From Pseudomonas sp. A-1 (GTDB lineage: Bacteria > Pseudomonadota > Gammaproteobacteria > Pseudomonadales > Pseudomonadaceae), in contig NZ_SSTC01000022.1 of the NCBI RefSeq assembly GCF_004801855.1, positions 1 to 59,280 on the forward strand: a DNA stretch of 59,280 nucleotides, written 5' to 3'. Made by a program: the position numbers and the translations under genes. The first letter of the stretch is position 1. Every line of letters starts with the position of its first letter. The notes beneath the pieces are model-generated. The model was given only the letters and a program-made list of their open reading frames with translations, ran no database searches and was not told where the DNA came from. This document shows positions 17,139-29,292 of this stretch, one piece after another.

Positions 17139-17399
17139 TCAATCGTCATCGTCGTCATCGTCTTCGTCGAGCACCCGCGTGATGCGCTGGTAGACCTCCA
17201 CGCGGTCGCCCTCCTTCAGCGGGCTGTCCAGCTTCACGAACTTGCCGAACACGCCGACCTTGTGCTTGTTCAGGTCGATCTCCGGGCAGTAGCGCAGCAG
17301 GCCGGACTGCTCGATGGCCTGCGCCACGCTGCTGCCCTCGGCGACCTGGCAGCTCAGCAGCAGCGGTCGGGGGGCGGCGTACACCACAGCAACTTTCAT
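17139..17399 (-). CDS. rnfH: RnfH, rnf-operon ubiquitin-like small protein
   Basis: 86 aa from [17 protein letters not shown] lies eight bases before this ATG, so the GTG three codons upstream is not preferred. It has the RnfH/YfjF beta-grasp look ([14 protein letters not shown]). RnfH accompanies Rnf operons tied to nitrogen fixation; its action is unknown. The C-terminus is a run of acidic residues (DEDDDDDDD) encoded by a GAY-type repeat at about 17142-17170, unusual even for the family and possibly length-variable. Confidence 0.9.
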   Translation of the reverse strand: MKVAVVYAAPRPLLLSCQVAEGSSVAQAIEQSGLLRYCPEIDLNKHKVGVFGKFVKLDSPLKEGDRVEVYQRITRVLDEDDDDDDD

Positions 17400-17421
17400 G
17401 GCATTCACTCCTGTACCGGGC

Positions 17422-18135
17422 TCATTGCAGGACGATCAGCTCGCCGTGGGAGCGGATGCGCCGCTCGGCGCGCCTGCGGTCGAGCACGCGCTTGGCGGCC
17501 AGCAGGAAGCCCAGGACGATGAAGGCGCCGGGCGGCAGGATGGCCAGCAGGATGCCCTGGAAGCCGGGCAGCACGGTGATCTCCAGCCACTGGAAGTGCG
17601 GCCCCAGCAGCGACGAGGCCTGGGAAAACAGGGTGCCGCTGCCGAGGATCTCGCGGATGCCGCCGATCAGCACCAGCACCCAGGTGAAGCCGATGCCCAT
17701 GCCGGCGCCGTCGAGCATCGCGGGAATCACCGGGTGCTTGAGGCTGAACGACTCGGCGCGGCCGAGCACCGCGCAGTTGGTGACGATCAGGGCGATGAAC
17801 AGGCCGAGCACCTTGTACAGCTCGTGCATCCAGGCGTTCATCGCCATGTCGATCAGGGTCACCACGCCGGCGATGATGGCGATCATCACCGGGTTGCGGA
17901 CCTCGGGGGCGATGGTGTGGCGCAGCGCCGAGATGATCGCGTTGGTGCAGATCAGCACCAGGGTGGTGGCCAGGCCCATGCCCAAGCCGTTGGTGGCGGT
18001 GGTGGTCACCGCCAGCGCCGGGCAGAGGGCAAGCATCTGCACCAGGGCGACGTTGTAGTCCCACAGGGCGCTGGTGAAGTACTTCCAGGGACTGGCCGAG
18101 GCCGGCGCGCTGGCGGCTGTGCAACTGCTGCTCAT
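17422..18135 (-). CDS. rnfE: RnfE, electron transport complex membrane subunit
   Basis: 237 aa with six membrane helices. Signature parts: [22 protein letters not shown] and a later [19 protein letters not shown], both typical of RnfE. RnfA and RnfE are homologous, inversely inserted subunits that carry an intramembrane Fe-S centre; the Cys residues in ALCPALA and TNCAVLG are the predicted ligands. The start overlaps the rnfG stop by four bases, so they are translationally coupled. Confidence 0.95.
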   Translation of the reverse strand: MSSSCTAASAPASASPWKYFTSALWDYNVALVQMLALCPALAVTTTATNGLGMGLATTLVLICTNAIISALRHTIAPEVRNPVMIAIIAGVVTLIDMAMNAWMHELYKVLGLFIALIVTNCAVLGRAESFSLKHPVIPAMLDGAGMGIGFTWVLVLIGGIREILGSGTLFSQASSLLGPHFQWLEITVLPGFQGILLAILPPGAFIVLGFLLAAKRVLDRRRAERRIRSHGELIVLQ

Positions 18136-18809
18136 GGTCGCTTCTCCTGTTGGCGGGCGCTCAGGCGTTCGGCCTGGCGGACCTGGAACTGCAGGGCCTG
18201 CAGCACGCTCCTGACCACCGCGCGCGGGGTGATGGTGGCGCCGGCGAACTGGTCGAAGCGGCCGCCGTCCTTCTTCACCTTCCACTGCTCCAGCGGCGTG
18301 CTGGCCAGCGACAGGCCGTCGAAGGCCCTGATCCAGTCGCTGCGCGAGGCCTCGATCCTGTCGGCCAGGCCCGGGGTTTCCTTGTGGCTCAGCACGCGTA
18401 CGCCGAGGATGCGGCCCTCGGCATCCAGGGCGATCAGCTGCAGGATCGGCCCGCCGTAGCCGATGTTGCTGACCTGGAAGGCCACCGCCGTCAGCCGGCC
18501 GTCCTGGCGCGCCGGGTAGACCTCGACCGCACCCAGCTCGGCGTCCTGCACGGTGAAGGCATCCTGCAGGGGGTTGTTGTCGTACAGCGCGGCCGGCAGC
18601 ACCTGGCGCAGCACGGCCAGGCGGTCCTCGAGCTGCTGGGCGGCGATCTGCCCGTGGGTCAGGCGGTCGCCGACCAGCAGCAGCACGGCGACCAGCGCGC
18701 ACACCGCGGCCAGCGACAGACCCTGATACTCGATGCGCCCGCGCCAGCGCGCGAGCAGCGACGGCGGGGTGGCTGCCGGCTCCGCCGGAATCGGAATGGT
18801 CTCGCTCAT
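18132..18809 (-). CDS. rnfG: RnfG, FMN-binding subunit
   Basis: 225 aa. One N-terminal membrane helix (about residues 30-50), then a periplasmic FMN-binding domain. The flavinylation motif is seen as [12 protein letters not shown] (S/D-GAT-x-T form with Ala before the Gly); the Thr of GAT carries covalent FMN in the family. [12 protein letters not shown] is also typical. It passes electrons between RnfD and RnfC/B across the membrane. Starts two bases after the rnfD stop. Confidence 0.94.
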   Translation of the reverse strand: MSETIPIPAEPAATPPSLLARWRGRIEYQGLSLAAVCALVAVLLLVGDRLTHGQIAAQQLEDRLAVLRQVLPAALYDNNPLQDAFTVQDAELGAVEVYPARQDGRLTAVAFQVSNIGYGGPILQLIALDAEGRILGVRVLSHKETPGLADRIEASRSDWIRAFDGLSLASTPLEQWKVKKDGGRFDQFAGATITPRAVVRSVLQALQFQVRQAERLSARQQEKRP

Positions 18810-18811
18810 GC

Positions 18812-19903
18812 CTAGCCCTCCTGCTTGACCTGGCTGGTTTGCCGGCCGATGGCCAGCGGCTTGCCGCCCGCCGTGCGGCCGTAGGCGCGCGGGCGCCAGT
18901 AGCGGTCGATCAGCGGGCTGAGTGCGTTCATGAACAGCACGGCGAAGGCCACCGCCTCGGGGAAGCTGCCCCAGGTGCGGATCACGTAGACCAGCACCCC
19001 GCAGCCGGCGCCGAAGATCAGCCGGCCCTTGCGGCTGACCGGCGAGGTCACCGGGTCGGTGGCGATGAACAACGCGCCGAGCAGCAGCCCGCCGCTGGCC
19101 AGGTGGTAGAGGCCGCCGGGATAGCGCGCGGGGTCGATCTGGTGGGCGATGGCGGCCAGGACCAGCACGCCGAGCAGCATGCTCAGGGGGATCTCCCAGT
19201 GGATGACGCGGCGGAAGAGCAGCCACAGGCCGCCGAGCAGCAGGAGCAGCTCGGAGGTCTCGCCCAGGCTGCCGGCGCTGCTGCCGAGCAGCGCCGGGAC
19301 CAGCGCGAAGTCGCCGGCGAGGATCGCCTCGGCGCTGCGCCCGAGGGTCAGTTCGGTCTTCAGGTTGCCGAGGGCGGTGGCGCCGCTCATGCCGTCGGGC
19401 AGGGCGCCGCCGAAGGTGATCGCCAGCCCCTCGACGAAGCCCGGCGCTGCCGTCGAGCCCAGCGGCGCCGGCAGCGTCCAGCTGGTCATCTGCAGCGGGA
19501 AGGCGATCAGCAGGGCGACGCGGGCGAGCATCGCCGGGTTGAAGATGTTCTGGCCGATGCCGCCGTACAGCTGCTTGCCGATGCCGATGGCGAAGGCCGC
19601 GCCGCCGACGCCGATCCACCAGGGCGCCCACGGCGGCAGCGACAGCGCCAGCAGCCAGCCGGTGAGCAGCGCCGAGCCGTCCAGCAGGCGCCTGAGCGGC
19701 TGGCCGAGCCAGTGCAGGCACAGCGCCTCGGTGGCCAGCGCGCTGACGCAGGTCAGCAGCCACAGGTTGATCGCCGGCCAGCCGAACAGGTACAGGCCGA
19801 ACAGGGTGGCCGGCAGCAGCGCCAGGCACACCTGCAGCATGATGCGGTTGACCGACGAGCGGTCGTGGGCGAAGGGCCCGGATATGGCGCTCGGGGTGCT
19901 CAT
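18812..19903 (-). CDS. rnfD: RnfD, FMN-binding membrane subunit
   Basis: 363 aa with about eight to ten membrane helices. The covalent FMN site is [15 protein letters not shown] (Thr of SGAT). Other family parts: [18 protein letters not shown] and [16 protein letters not shown]. RnfD is the membrane core homologous to NqrB. The start codon overlaps the rnfC stop (ATGA), giving tight coupling. The longer in-frame stretch upstream is shadow sequence inside rnfC. Confidence 0.95.
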   Translation of the reverse strand: MSTPSAISGPFAHDRSSVNRIMLQVCLALLPATLFGLYLFGWPAINLWLLTCVSALATEALCLHWLGQPLRRLLDGSALLTGWLLALSLPPWAPWWIGVGGAAFAIGIGKQLYGGIGQNIFNPAMLARVALLIAFPLQMTSWTLPAPLGSTAAPGFVEGLAITFGGALPDGMSGATALGNLKTELTLGRSAEAILAGDFALVPALLGSSAGSLGETSELLLLLGGLWLLFRRVIHWEIPLSMLLGVLVLAAIAHQIDPARYPGGLYHLASGGLLLGALFIATDPVTSPVSRKGRLIFGAGCGVLVYVIRTWGSFPEAVAFAVLFMNALSPLIDRYWRPRAYGRTAGGKPLAIGRQTSQVKQEG

Positions 19904-21366
19904 GACTCCACCTCGCTGGTCTTGCCCGGTTTTGTTTTGGCGGCTGCCTTGGCCGCCTTGGCCGCGGCCCTGGCGGCCTCCTCCTCGGCCAGGCGCGCGG
20001 CGCGCGCCTCGGTCAGCTGCCTGATGTGCTCGGTCTTGCGCGCGCCCTGGCGGCGCTCGTCCTGGCGGCCCATGGCGTACTGGAAGTACTGCACCAGCGG
20101 GATGTGCGAGGGGCACACGTAGGAGCAGCAGCCGCAGAGGATGCAGTCGCGCAGGCCGTAGTCGCTGGCGCCGTCGAGGTCGTCGACCCGCGCGCGGGCG
20201 GCCATCTCCACCGGCAGCAGGCCCATCGGGCAGGCGTCCACGCAGCTGGCGCAGCGGATGCACGGCGAGGCCTCGTCGCTGCGCAGCTCGTGCGGCGCCA
20301 GCGCCAGCAGGCCGGTGGCGCCCTTGATCACCGGCGCCTGCAGCGACGGCAGGGTCACCCCCATCATCGGCCCGCCGAGCAGCAGGCGCGCCGGCTCGCG
20401 GACCAGGCCGCCGCAGGCGTCGATCAGCGCCTGCGCCGGGGTGCCGATCAGGGTCTCCAGGTTGCGCGGGTTGCCCACGCAGCTGCCGGCCACGGTGACC
20501 ACCCGCGAGATCAGCGGCCGGCCGTGGCGCAGCGCCTGCTGGATGGCGTAGACGGTGCCGACGTTGTGCACCAGCGCGCCGACCGAGGTGCTGCGCGCAT
20601 CGGCCGGCACCTCGCGGCCGGTGACCGCCTGGATCAGCTGCTTGGCCGAGCCCATCGGGTACAGCGCCGGCACCGCCTCGACCTCGATGGCGCCGTAGGG
20701 CTCGCTGGCCGCGCGCATGGCGGCCAGCGCCGCCGGCTTGTTGTCCTCGATGCCGATCACCACCCGGTAGGCGCGCAGGATGTGCTGGATCAGCCGCGCG
20801 CCGTCGACGATGGCCTCGGCGCGCTCGCGCATCAGGCGGTCGTCGCAGGTCAGGTAGGGCTCGCACTCGCTGCCGTTGACCAGCACGGTCTTGATCTCGT
20901 GGCGGGTGCCCTGCCTGAGCTTGACCGCCGCCGGGAAGATCGCCCCGCCCATGCCGACGATGCCGGCCTGCGCCACCCGCTCGGCGAGCAGCAGCGGGCT
21001 CTCCTCGAAGGGATTGGCCGGCACCTCCAGCTCGATCCAGCGGTCTTCGCCGTCGCAGTCGAGGACGATGCCGTTGACGGTGAGGCCGGACGGATGCGGG
21101 GCGAGGATCGGGCCGATCTCGACCACGGTCCCCGAGCTGGGCGCATGGATCGGCGCCGACATCTCAGAGGGCGAGCTGGCGATCAGTTGGCCCTTGAGCA
21201 CCCGCTCGCCGACCCTGACCAGCGGCAGAGCCTCGGCGCCGGCGTGCTGGCGCAGCGGCAGGTACAGGCGCGGCGGCAGCGGCACGCGGCCGATGGTCAG
21301 CGCCGAGGAGCGGTCCTTGTGGGCGGCCGGGTGGACGCCACCGCGGATGCGGGCGGGATTGAACAT
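19900..21366 (-). CDS. rnfC: RnfC, NADH/flavin and 4Fe-4S subunit
   Basis: 488 aa. Begins MFNPARIRGGVHPAAHK. The NADH/FMN-binding core includes GMGGAIFPAAVKL and VNGSECEPYLTCDD; two 4Fe-4S motifs follow as CIRCASCVDACP and CILCGCCSYVCPSHIP. The end is an Ala/Lys/Glu-rich helical tail (AAKAAKAAAKTKPGK), as in other long RnfC proteins. In diazotrophs Rnf runs in reverse, using ion-motive force to reduce ferredoxin for nitrogenase (family inference). Confidence 0.96.
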   Translation of the reverse strand: MFNPARIRGGVHPAAHKDRSSALTIGRVPLPPRLYLPLRQHAGAEALPLVRVGERVLKGQLIASSPSEMSAPIHAPSSGTVVEIGPILAPHPSGLTVNGIVLDCDGEDRWIELEVPANPFEESPLLLAERVAQAGIVGMGGAIFPAAVKLRQGTRHEIKTVLVNGSECEPYLTCDDRLMRERAEAIVDGARLIQHILRAYRVVIGIEDNKPAALAAMRAASEPYGAIEVEAVPALYPMGSAKQLIQAVTGREVPADARSTSVGALVHNVGTVYAIQQALRHGRPLISRVVTVAGSCVGNPRNLETLIGTPAQALIDACGGLVREPARLLLGGPMMGVTLPSLQAPVIKGATGLLALAPHELRSDEASPCIRCASCVDACPMGLLPVEMAARARVDDLDGASDYGLRDCILCGCCSYVCPSHIPLVQYFQYAMGRQDERRQGARKTEHIRQLTEARAARLAEEEAARAAAKAAKAAAKTKPGKTSEVES

Positions 21367-21386
21367 GCGAAGGCTCCGTGAAGGAA

Positions 21387-21911
21387 TCAGGCGGCCCGGG
21401 GCTTGGCCCAGCGCCAGGTGCCCAGGGTCGGCGGCTGCGCGACCAGGGCGACGCAGCCTTCCGGGCAGGCGTCCTGGCAGCGGGCGCAGCCGGTGCAGGC
21501 GCCCTGCAGCACCACGTGGATCTGCCCGCTGGCGCCGACGATGGCGTCGGTCGGGCAGGCGCGGTAGCAGCGGGTGCAGCCGGTGCACTGCGCGGCGTCG
21601 ATGGTCGCCAGCTGCGGCGCGCTCATCTGCCCGGCGTCGAGGGTCACGCCGAGCAGCGCGGCGAGCTGCTCGGCCAGCGCCACCCCGCCGGGCGGGCAGC
21701 AGGTGACCGCGGCGCTACCCTCGACCAGCGCGCTGGCGGCCGCCGAGCAGCCGGGAAAGCCGCACTGGCCGCACTGGCTGCCCGGCATCAGCGCCTCGAT
21801 CTCCTTGATCAGCGGATTCTCGTCGGTGACCGCGAACCTGCGCGCCGCCACGCCCAGTCCGCCGCCCAGGATCAGACCCATGGTGGCCAGGGCCAGGGTT
21901 GCCATCAGCAT
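21387..21911 (-). CDS. rnfB: RnfB, multi Fe-S cluster subunit
   Basis: 174 aa. An N-terminal membrane anchor, then CGQCGFPGCSAAA with a further Cys (the 4Fe-4S domain), and two ferredoxin-type motifs CTGCTRCYRACPTD and CTGCARCQDACPEGC. RnfB hands electrons to ferredoxin. The ATG at 21911 has GAGGAGAG ahead of it; a second ATG two codons later is possible. It is 20 bases from rnfC and 35 from rnfA. Confidence 0.95.
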   Translation of the reverse strand: MLMATLALATMGLILGGGLGVAARRFAVTDENPLIKEIEALMPGSQCGQCGFPGCSAAASALVEGSAAVTCCPPGGVALAEQLAALLGVTLDAGQMSAPQLATIDAAQCTGCTRCYRACPTDAIVGASGQIHVVLQGACTGCARCQDACPEGCVALVAQPPTLGTWRWAKPRAA

Positions 21912-21946
21912 CTCGCTCTCCTCGCCGGCGCCTGCCGGTCAGCCAT

Positions 21947-22519
21947 TCAGATCAGCCCGCCGAAGCCCATGAACGCCAGCGCCAGCAGGCCGGCGGTGAC
22001 GAAGGCGATCGGCGGACCGGAAAACGCCGCCGGCACGCTGGCGAGCTGCAGGCGCTCGCGCAGGCCGGCGAAGATGATCATGATCAGGGTGAAGCCGAGC
22101 GCCGAGCCGAAGCCGAACAGGCCGGCCTGCACAAGGCTGTGGCCCTCGCGCACGCTGATCAGCGGCACGCCGAGCACCGCGCAGTTGGTGGTGATCAGCG
22201 GCAGGTAGATGCCGAGGGCGCGGTACAGCGAGGGGCTGACCTTGCGGATGATCATCTCGATCAGCTGCACCATGGCGGCGATCACCACGATGTAGGCGAG
22301 GATGCGCAGGAAGCCGATGCCCAGCGGCTGCAGCACGTGGTGCTCGAGCAGCCAGCTGCTGATGCCGCCGAGGGTCATCACCAGGGTGGTAGCCACCCCC
22401 ATGCCGATCGACGGGTCGAGCTTGCTGGACACCCCCATGAACGGGCACAGGCCGAGAAAACGCGCCAGCACCACGTTGTTGACCAGCACGGTGCCGATCA
22501 GAAACAGCACATATTCCAT
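21947..22519 (-). CDS. rnfA: RnfA, electron transport complex membrane subunit
   Basis: 190 aa with six membrane helices; [20 protein letters not shown] is the usual RnfA start. [10 protein letters not shown] and [12 protein letters not shown] carry the Cys residues that ligate the shared RnfA/E centre. First gene of rnfABCDGEH-nafY. The -24/-12 promoter at 22589-22604 and NifA site at 22711 lie upstream, so the operon should be induced with nitrogenase. Confidence 0.95.
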   Translation of the reverse strand: MEYVLFLIGTVLVNNVVLARFLGLCPFMGVSSKLDPSIGMGVATTLVMTLGGISSWLLEHHVLQPLGIGFLRILAYIVVIAAMVQLIEMIIRKVSPSLYRALGIYLPLITTNCAVLGVPLISVREGHSLVQAGLFGFGSALGFTLIMIIFAGLRERLQLASVPAAFSGPPIAFVTAGLLALAFMGFGGLI

Positions 22520-22588
22520 AGCGACCCACCCTCCCGGCTGAACCCTGGGCTGCACCCTTGTCGGGCACATCCCGTTGCCGGGGGGAAT

Positions 22589-22604
22589 TGCAGCAAGCGT
22601 GCCA
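22589..22604 (-). promoter_or_regulatory. Sigma-54 promoter of rnfABCDGEH-nafY
   Basis: Minus strand reads TGGCACGCTTGCTGCA: perfect TGGCAC and GC at the right spacing, with the same CTGC variant as the nifH promoter. It lies about 70 bases before the rnfA ATG. Confidence 0.88.
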
Positions 22605-22652
22605 TGGCTCGGGCGACACCCTGCGCGGCGCTGCAGGCCGCGGAAAACCTGA

Positions 22653-24491
<1,839 letters not shown>

Positions 24492-24510
24492 ATCCAAGGA
24501 GAGCAGGCCG

Positions 24511-26079
<1,569 letters not shown>

Positions 26080-26099
26080 TCTCTCCCGCGGCCAACCAC

Positions 26100-26125
26100 C
26101 AGGCCCACGCCTCTGCGTGGGCCTG
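26100..26125 (+). terminator. Terminator after nifA
   Basis: 11-bp perfect stem (26100-26110 with 26115-26125) and a CTCT loop, followed by GTCATTTCTC. It separates nifLA from the nifB operon. Confidence 0.7.
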
Positions 26126-26177
26126 GTCATTTCTCCCCTGTCGCCACGGCACGGGGACGCGGCGCGTCCCGGGCGGC

Positions 26178-26251
26178 GCTCCCACGCCGGAGCGTGGGAG
26201 CGATCGGCGGCTGGCGCGTGTGTCGATGGTTCCCATGCTCCGCGTGGGAAC
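26178..26251. repeat. Pair of REP-like palindromes
   Basis: Two related palindromes built on CTCCCACGC/GCGTGGGAG: 26178-26201 (10-bp stem, CGGA loop) and 26229-26251 (GTTCCCATGC with GCGTGGGAAC, one G-T pair). Such 'gttcccacgc' palindromes occur in many copies in some gammaproteobacterial genomes. They lie between the nifA terminator and the nifB control region. Confidence 0.6.
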
Positions 26252-26293
26252 CCGGCTCCGGGCGCTCCGCGCCCTTGTACGGTGCCCGCCACT

Positions 26294-26309
26294 TGTCGCC
26301 TATCCGACA
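26294..26309. promoter_or_regulatory. NifA upstream activator sequence (nifB, distal)
   Basis: TGTCGCCTATCCGACA, exact TGT-N10-ACA, about 87 bases upstream of the nifB -24/-12 promoter. Confidence 0.85.
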
Positions 26310-26327
26310 AAGCCCCGCCCGCGCCCC

Positions 26328-26343
26328 TGTCGGCAGCCCGACA
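26328..26343. promoter_or_regulatory. NifA upstream activator sequence (nifB, proximal)
   Basis: TGTCGGCAGCCCGACA, exact TGT-N10-ACA, 34 bases (about three helical turns) after the distal site, so both are on the same DNA face. Confidence 0.85.
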
Positions 26344-26364
26344 AACCACCCGACCATCCACATA

Positions 26365-26377
26365 AAAATCCTTGATA
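26365..26377 (-). promoter_or_regulatory. Possible IHF site before nifB
   Basis: On the minus strand TATCAAGGATTTT matches WATCAA-N4-TTR except for the last base. It sits between the NifA sites and the -24/-12 element in an AT-rich patch. Confidence 0.5.
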
Positions 26378-26395
26378 AACAATGAGATAGGTAAC

Positions 26396-26411
26396 CGGCA
26401 CGGGCTTTGCT
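26396..26411 (+). promoter_or_regulatory. Sigma-54 promoter of nifB-fdxN-nifO-nifQ-rhdN-grx
   Basis: CGGCACGGGCTTTGCT: GGCAC, five bases, then TTGC, all at consensus spacing. It is 40 bases before the nifB ATG. Confidence 0.88.
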
Positions 26412-26450
26412 CGGCTACTGGCGACTCCCTCTTTCCTCCGGAGACCGACC

Positions 26451-27959
26451 ATGGAACTGAGCGTACTTGGGCAGAACGATACGGGGCAGCACGGTGCCGG
26501 TGGCTGTTCCTCCGGCTCCTGCGGCAGCACCGACGACCAGCTGTCCCACCTGCCGGAGCACATCCGCGCCAAGGTGCACAACCACCCCTGCTACTCGGAA
26601 GAGGCCCACCACTACTTCGCGCGCATGCACGTGGCGGTGGCGCCGGCCTGCAACATCCAGTGCCACTACTGCAACCGCAAGTACGACTGCGCCAACGAGT
26701 CGCGCCCCGGCGTGGTCTCCGAGCTGCTCGACCCGTTGCAGGCGGTGAAGAAGGTCAAGGCGGTGGCCGCCACCATCCCGCAGATGACCGTGCTCGGCAT
26801 CGCCGGCCCCGGCGACCCGCTGGCCAACCCGCAGCGCACCTTCGAGACCTTCCGCATGCTTTCCGAGCAGGCCCCGGACATCAAGCTGTGCGTGTCCACC
26901 AACGGCCTGGCCCTGCCCGACTGCGTCGACGAGCTGGCCCGCCATAACATCGACCACGTGACCATCACCATCAACTGCGTCGACCCGGCGGTCGGCGCCA
27001 AGATCTATCCGTGGATCTACTGGAACAACCAGCGCATCCGCGGCCGCAAGGCGGCGAAGATCCTTATCGAGCAGCAGCAGAAGGGCCTGGAGATGCTGGT
27101 GGCGCGCGGCATCCTGGTGAAGGTCAACTCGGTGCTGATCCCCGGGGTCAACGACGAGCACCTCAAGGAGGTCAGCCGCATCGTCAAGGCCAAGGGCGCC
27201 TTCCTGCACAACGTCATGCCGCTGATCGCCGAGGCCGAGCACGGCACCTTCTACGGCGTGATGGGCCAGCGCAGCCCCGAGCCGGAAGAACTGCAGGACC
27301 TGCAGGACGCCTGCGCCGGCGACATGAACATGATGCGCCACTGCCGCCAGTGCCGCGCCGACGCGGTCGGCCTGCTCGGCGAGGACCGCGGCGACGAGTT
27401 CACCCTGGAGAAGATCGAGTCGATGGACATCGACTACGCGGCAGCCATGGTCAGGCGCGCCGCGATCCACGCGGCGATCAAGGAGGAGCTGGACGACAAG
27501 GCGGCGAAGAAGGCGCGCCTGGCCGGCCTCGGCGTACCGCAGGAAAGCGCCCCGGCCCGCCACTACCGCCCGGTGCTGATGGCGGTGGCCACCAGCGGCG
27601 GCGGCCTGGTCAACCAGCACTACGGCCATGCCAGCGAGTTCCTGATCTACGAGGCCTCCGGCAAGGGCGTGCGCTTCATCGGCCACCGCAAGGTCGACCA
27701 GTACTGCGTCGGCGACGACAGCTGCGGCGACAAGGAGTCGGCGCTGAACGGCAGCATCCGCGCGCTCAGGGGCTGCGAGGCGGTGCTCTGCTCGAAGATC
27801 GGCTACGAGCCGTGGGGCCAGCTGGAGGCCGCCGGCATCCAGCCCAACGGCGAGCACGCCATGGAGCCGATCGAGGAAGCGGTGCTGGCGGTCTACCAGG
27901 AAATGATCGCCGCCGGCCGGCTGGACGCCGACGCCGCGCCGCTGCGCGCCAAGGCCTGA
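26451..27959 (+). CDS. nifB: NifB, radical-SAM FeMo-cofactor core synthase
   Basis: 502 aa, the A. vinelandii length. Radical-SAM motif C-x3-C-x2-C at Cys67, 71 and 74 (CNIQCHYC), more cluster-ligating Cys in the first 50 residues and near residue 300 (MRHCRQCRADAVG). From about residue 375 there is a NifX-like domain (VLMAVATSGGGLVNQHYGH). NifB makes the 8Fe-9S-C NifB-co precursor. CTCCGGAGA precedes the ATG. First gene of a six-gene operon. Confidence 0.98.
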   Translation: MELSVLGQNDTGQHGAGGCSSGSCGSTDDQLSHLPEHIRAKVHNHPCYSEEAHHYFARMHVAVAPACNIQCHYCNRKYDCANESRPGVVSELLDPLQAVKKVKAVAATIPQMTVLGIAGPGDPLANPQRTFETFRMLSEQAPDIKLCVSTNGLALPDCVDELARHNIDHVTITINCVDPAVGAKIYPWIYWNNQRIRGRKAAKILIEQQQKGLEMLVARGILVKVNSVLIPGVNDEHLKEVSRIVKAKGAFLHNVMPLIAEAEHGTFYGVMGQRSPEPEELQDLQDACAGDMNMMRHCRQCRADAVGLLGEDRGDEFTLEKIESMDIDYAAAMVRRAAIHAAIKEELDDKAAKKARLAGLGVPQESAPARHYRPVLMAVATSGGGLVNQHYGHASEFLIYEASGKGVRFIGHRKVDQYCVGDDSCGDKESALNGSIRALRGCEAVLCSKIGYEPWGQLEAAGIQPNGEHAMEPIEEAVLAVYQEMIAAGRLDADAAPLRAKA

Positions 27960-27984
27960 AACCCACCATGCGAGGAGGTGCCCG

Positions 27985-28263
27985 ATGGCGCTGAAAATCG
28001 AGGAATCCTGTGTCAACTGCTGGGCGTGCGTCGACGTCTGCCCGAGCGAGGCGATCTACCAGGGCAGCCAGCACTTCAGGATCAACGCGCACAAGTGCAC
28101 CGAGTGCGACGGCGACTTCGCCGACCCGCAGTGCGCCAGCATCTGCCCGATCGAGGGGGCGATCCTGCTCGCCGACGGCAGCCCGGCCAACCCGCCGGGC
28201 TCGCTGACCGGCATCCCGCCGGAGCGCCTGCTCGAGGCCATGCGCGAAATCCAGGCGCGCTGA
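27985..28263 (+). CDS. fdxN: FdxN, nif-type 2[4Fe-4S] ferredoxin
   Basis: 92 aa. First cluster motif CVNCWACVDVCPSEAI, second CTECDGDFADPQCASICP, where the long insertion between Cys residues is typical of FdxN downstream of nifB. In A. vinelandii FdxN supports NifB cofactor synthesis. AGGAGG lies before the ATG; it is 25 bases from nifB. Confidence 0.95.
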   Translation: MALKIEESCVNCWACVDVCPSEAIYQGSQHFRINAHKCTECDGDFADPQCASICPIEGAILLADGSPANPPGSLTGIPPERLLEAMREIQAR

Positions 28264-28273
28264 GGAGGCCGGC

Positions 28274-28720
28274 ATGGGTGCCCTGATCTTCTACGAAAAA
28301 CCCGGCTGCGGCGGCAACGCCCGGCAGCAGCGCCTGCTGCGCGCGGCAGGGCTGGAACTGGAGGTGCGCGACCTGCTGGGCGAGCCGTGGCGCGCCGAGA
28401 CGCTCGCGCCGTTCCTCGCCGGGCGACCGGTGGCAGACTGGTTCAACCGCGCGGCGCCGGCGGTGAAGTCGGGAGAGGTCGATCCCGAGCGGCTGGATGC
28501 CGCGGCGGCGCTGGCGCTGCTGCTGGAGCGCCCGATCCTGATCCGCCGCCCGCTGATCCGCCTCGGCGAGCACCATCTGGCCGGCTTCGACGTGGCGGCG
28601 CTCAACGCGCTGCTGCCGGCCGGACACCGGCTGGCCGAGCCGAGCGCGCCGCTCGACGGCTGCGTGCACGGCGCCGAGGCAACCTCCAGCTGCCACGCGC
28701 CGCAGGAGCCGCAGCCATGA
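28274..28720 (+). CDS. nifO: NifO, ArsC/thioredoxin-fold nif protein
   Basis: 148 aa. It begins MGALIFYEKPGCGGNARQQ, the ArsC-like fold with the single N-terminal Cys that reductases use; GRPVADWFNRAAPAVKSGE and RPILIRRPLIRLGEHHLAGF fit the ArsC family C-terminal part. In A. vinelandii NifO affects molybdenum use between nitrogenase and nitrate reductase. Preceded by TGAGGAGG, 10 bases after fdxN, and overlaps nifQ by four bases. Confidence 0.93.
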   Translation: MGALIFYEKPGCGGNARQQRLLRAAGLELEVRDLLGEPWRAETLAPFLAGRPVADWFNRAAPAVKSGEVDPERLDAAAALALLLERPILIRRPLIRLGEHHLAGFDVAALNALLPAGHRLAEPSAPLDGCVHGAEATSSCHAPQEPQP

Positions 28721-29292
28721 GCCACGCCGCCCTCGCCCGCCTCCCTGCAGAGTGCGTGGAACGCGATCCCAACCTGGACTGGCTGCAGCGCATCCTCACC
28801 GCCCAGCGCGCCGGACGCAGCTGCCTGCCGCTGCATCTCGGCCTCGACCCGCAAACCCACGCGGCCTTGATCCAGGCCTGCTTTTCCGAGCGCGCCGGGC
28901 AGTATCTTGGCGCTCCGCCGCAGGCCGCGGAGCGCGACGCGCTGCGCGCCGAGCTGCTGGAGCTGCGCCGCGACGAGTGGCGGGAGCTGCGCGACCTGCT
29001 GATCGCCGGCCGCGCCGGGCGCGCGGGCGAGGCGGTGGTCGCCGCAGTGGTCGCCGCCGCCTGCCTGGGCGGCGACCACCTGTGGCGCGATCTGGGCCTC
29101 GCCTCGCGCGACGAGCTGCGCGCGCTGCTCGAATACAACTTCCCGCGGCTGGCCGCGCGCAACGTCCACAACATGCGCTGGAAGAAGTTCTTCTACCGCC
29201 AGCTGTGCGAGCAGGACGGCGCCTACGTGTGCCGCTCGCCCAGTTGCCAAGCCTGCCCCACCTATCACGACTGTTTCGGAGAAGAGTCATGA
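28717..29292 (+). CDS. nifQ: NifQ, molybdenum donor for FeMo-cofactor synthesis
   Basis: 191 aa; ATG overlaps the nifO stop (ATGA). The C-terminal cysteine motif C-x4-C-x2-C-x5-C is intact (CRSPSCQACPTYHDC), the site of the Mo-Fe-S cluster in NifQ. NMRWKKFFYRQLCEQ before it is also a family hallmark. NifQ delivers Mo to NifEN/NifH. It overlaps rhdN by four bases. Confidence 0.95.
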   Translation: MSHAALARLPAECVERDPNLDWLQRILTAQRAGRSCLPLHLGLDPQTHAALIQACFSERAGQYLGAPPQAAERDALRAELLELRRDEWRELRDLLIAGRAGRAGEAVVAAVVAAACLGGDHLWRDLGLASRDELRALLEYNFPRLAARNVHNMRWKKFFYRQLCEQDGAYVCRSPSCQACPTYHDCFGEES

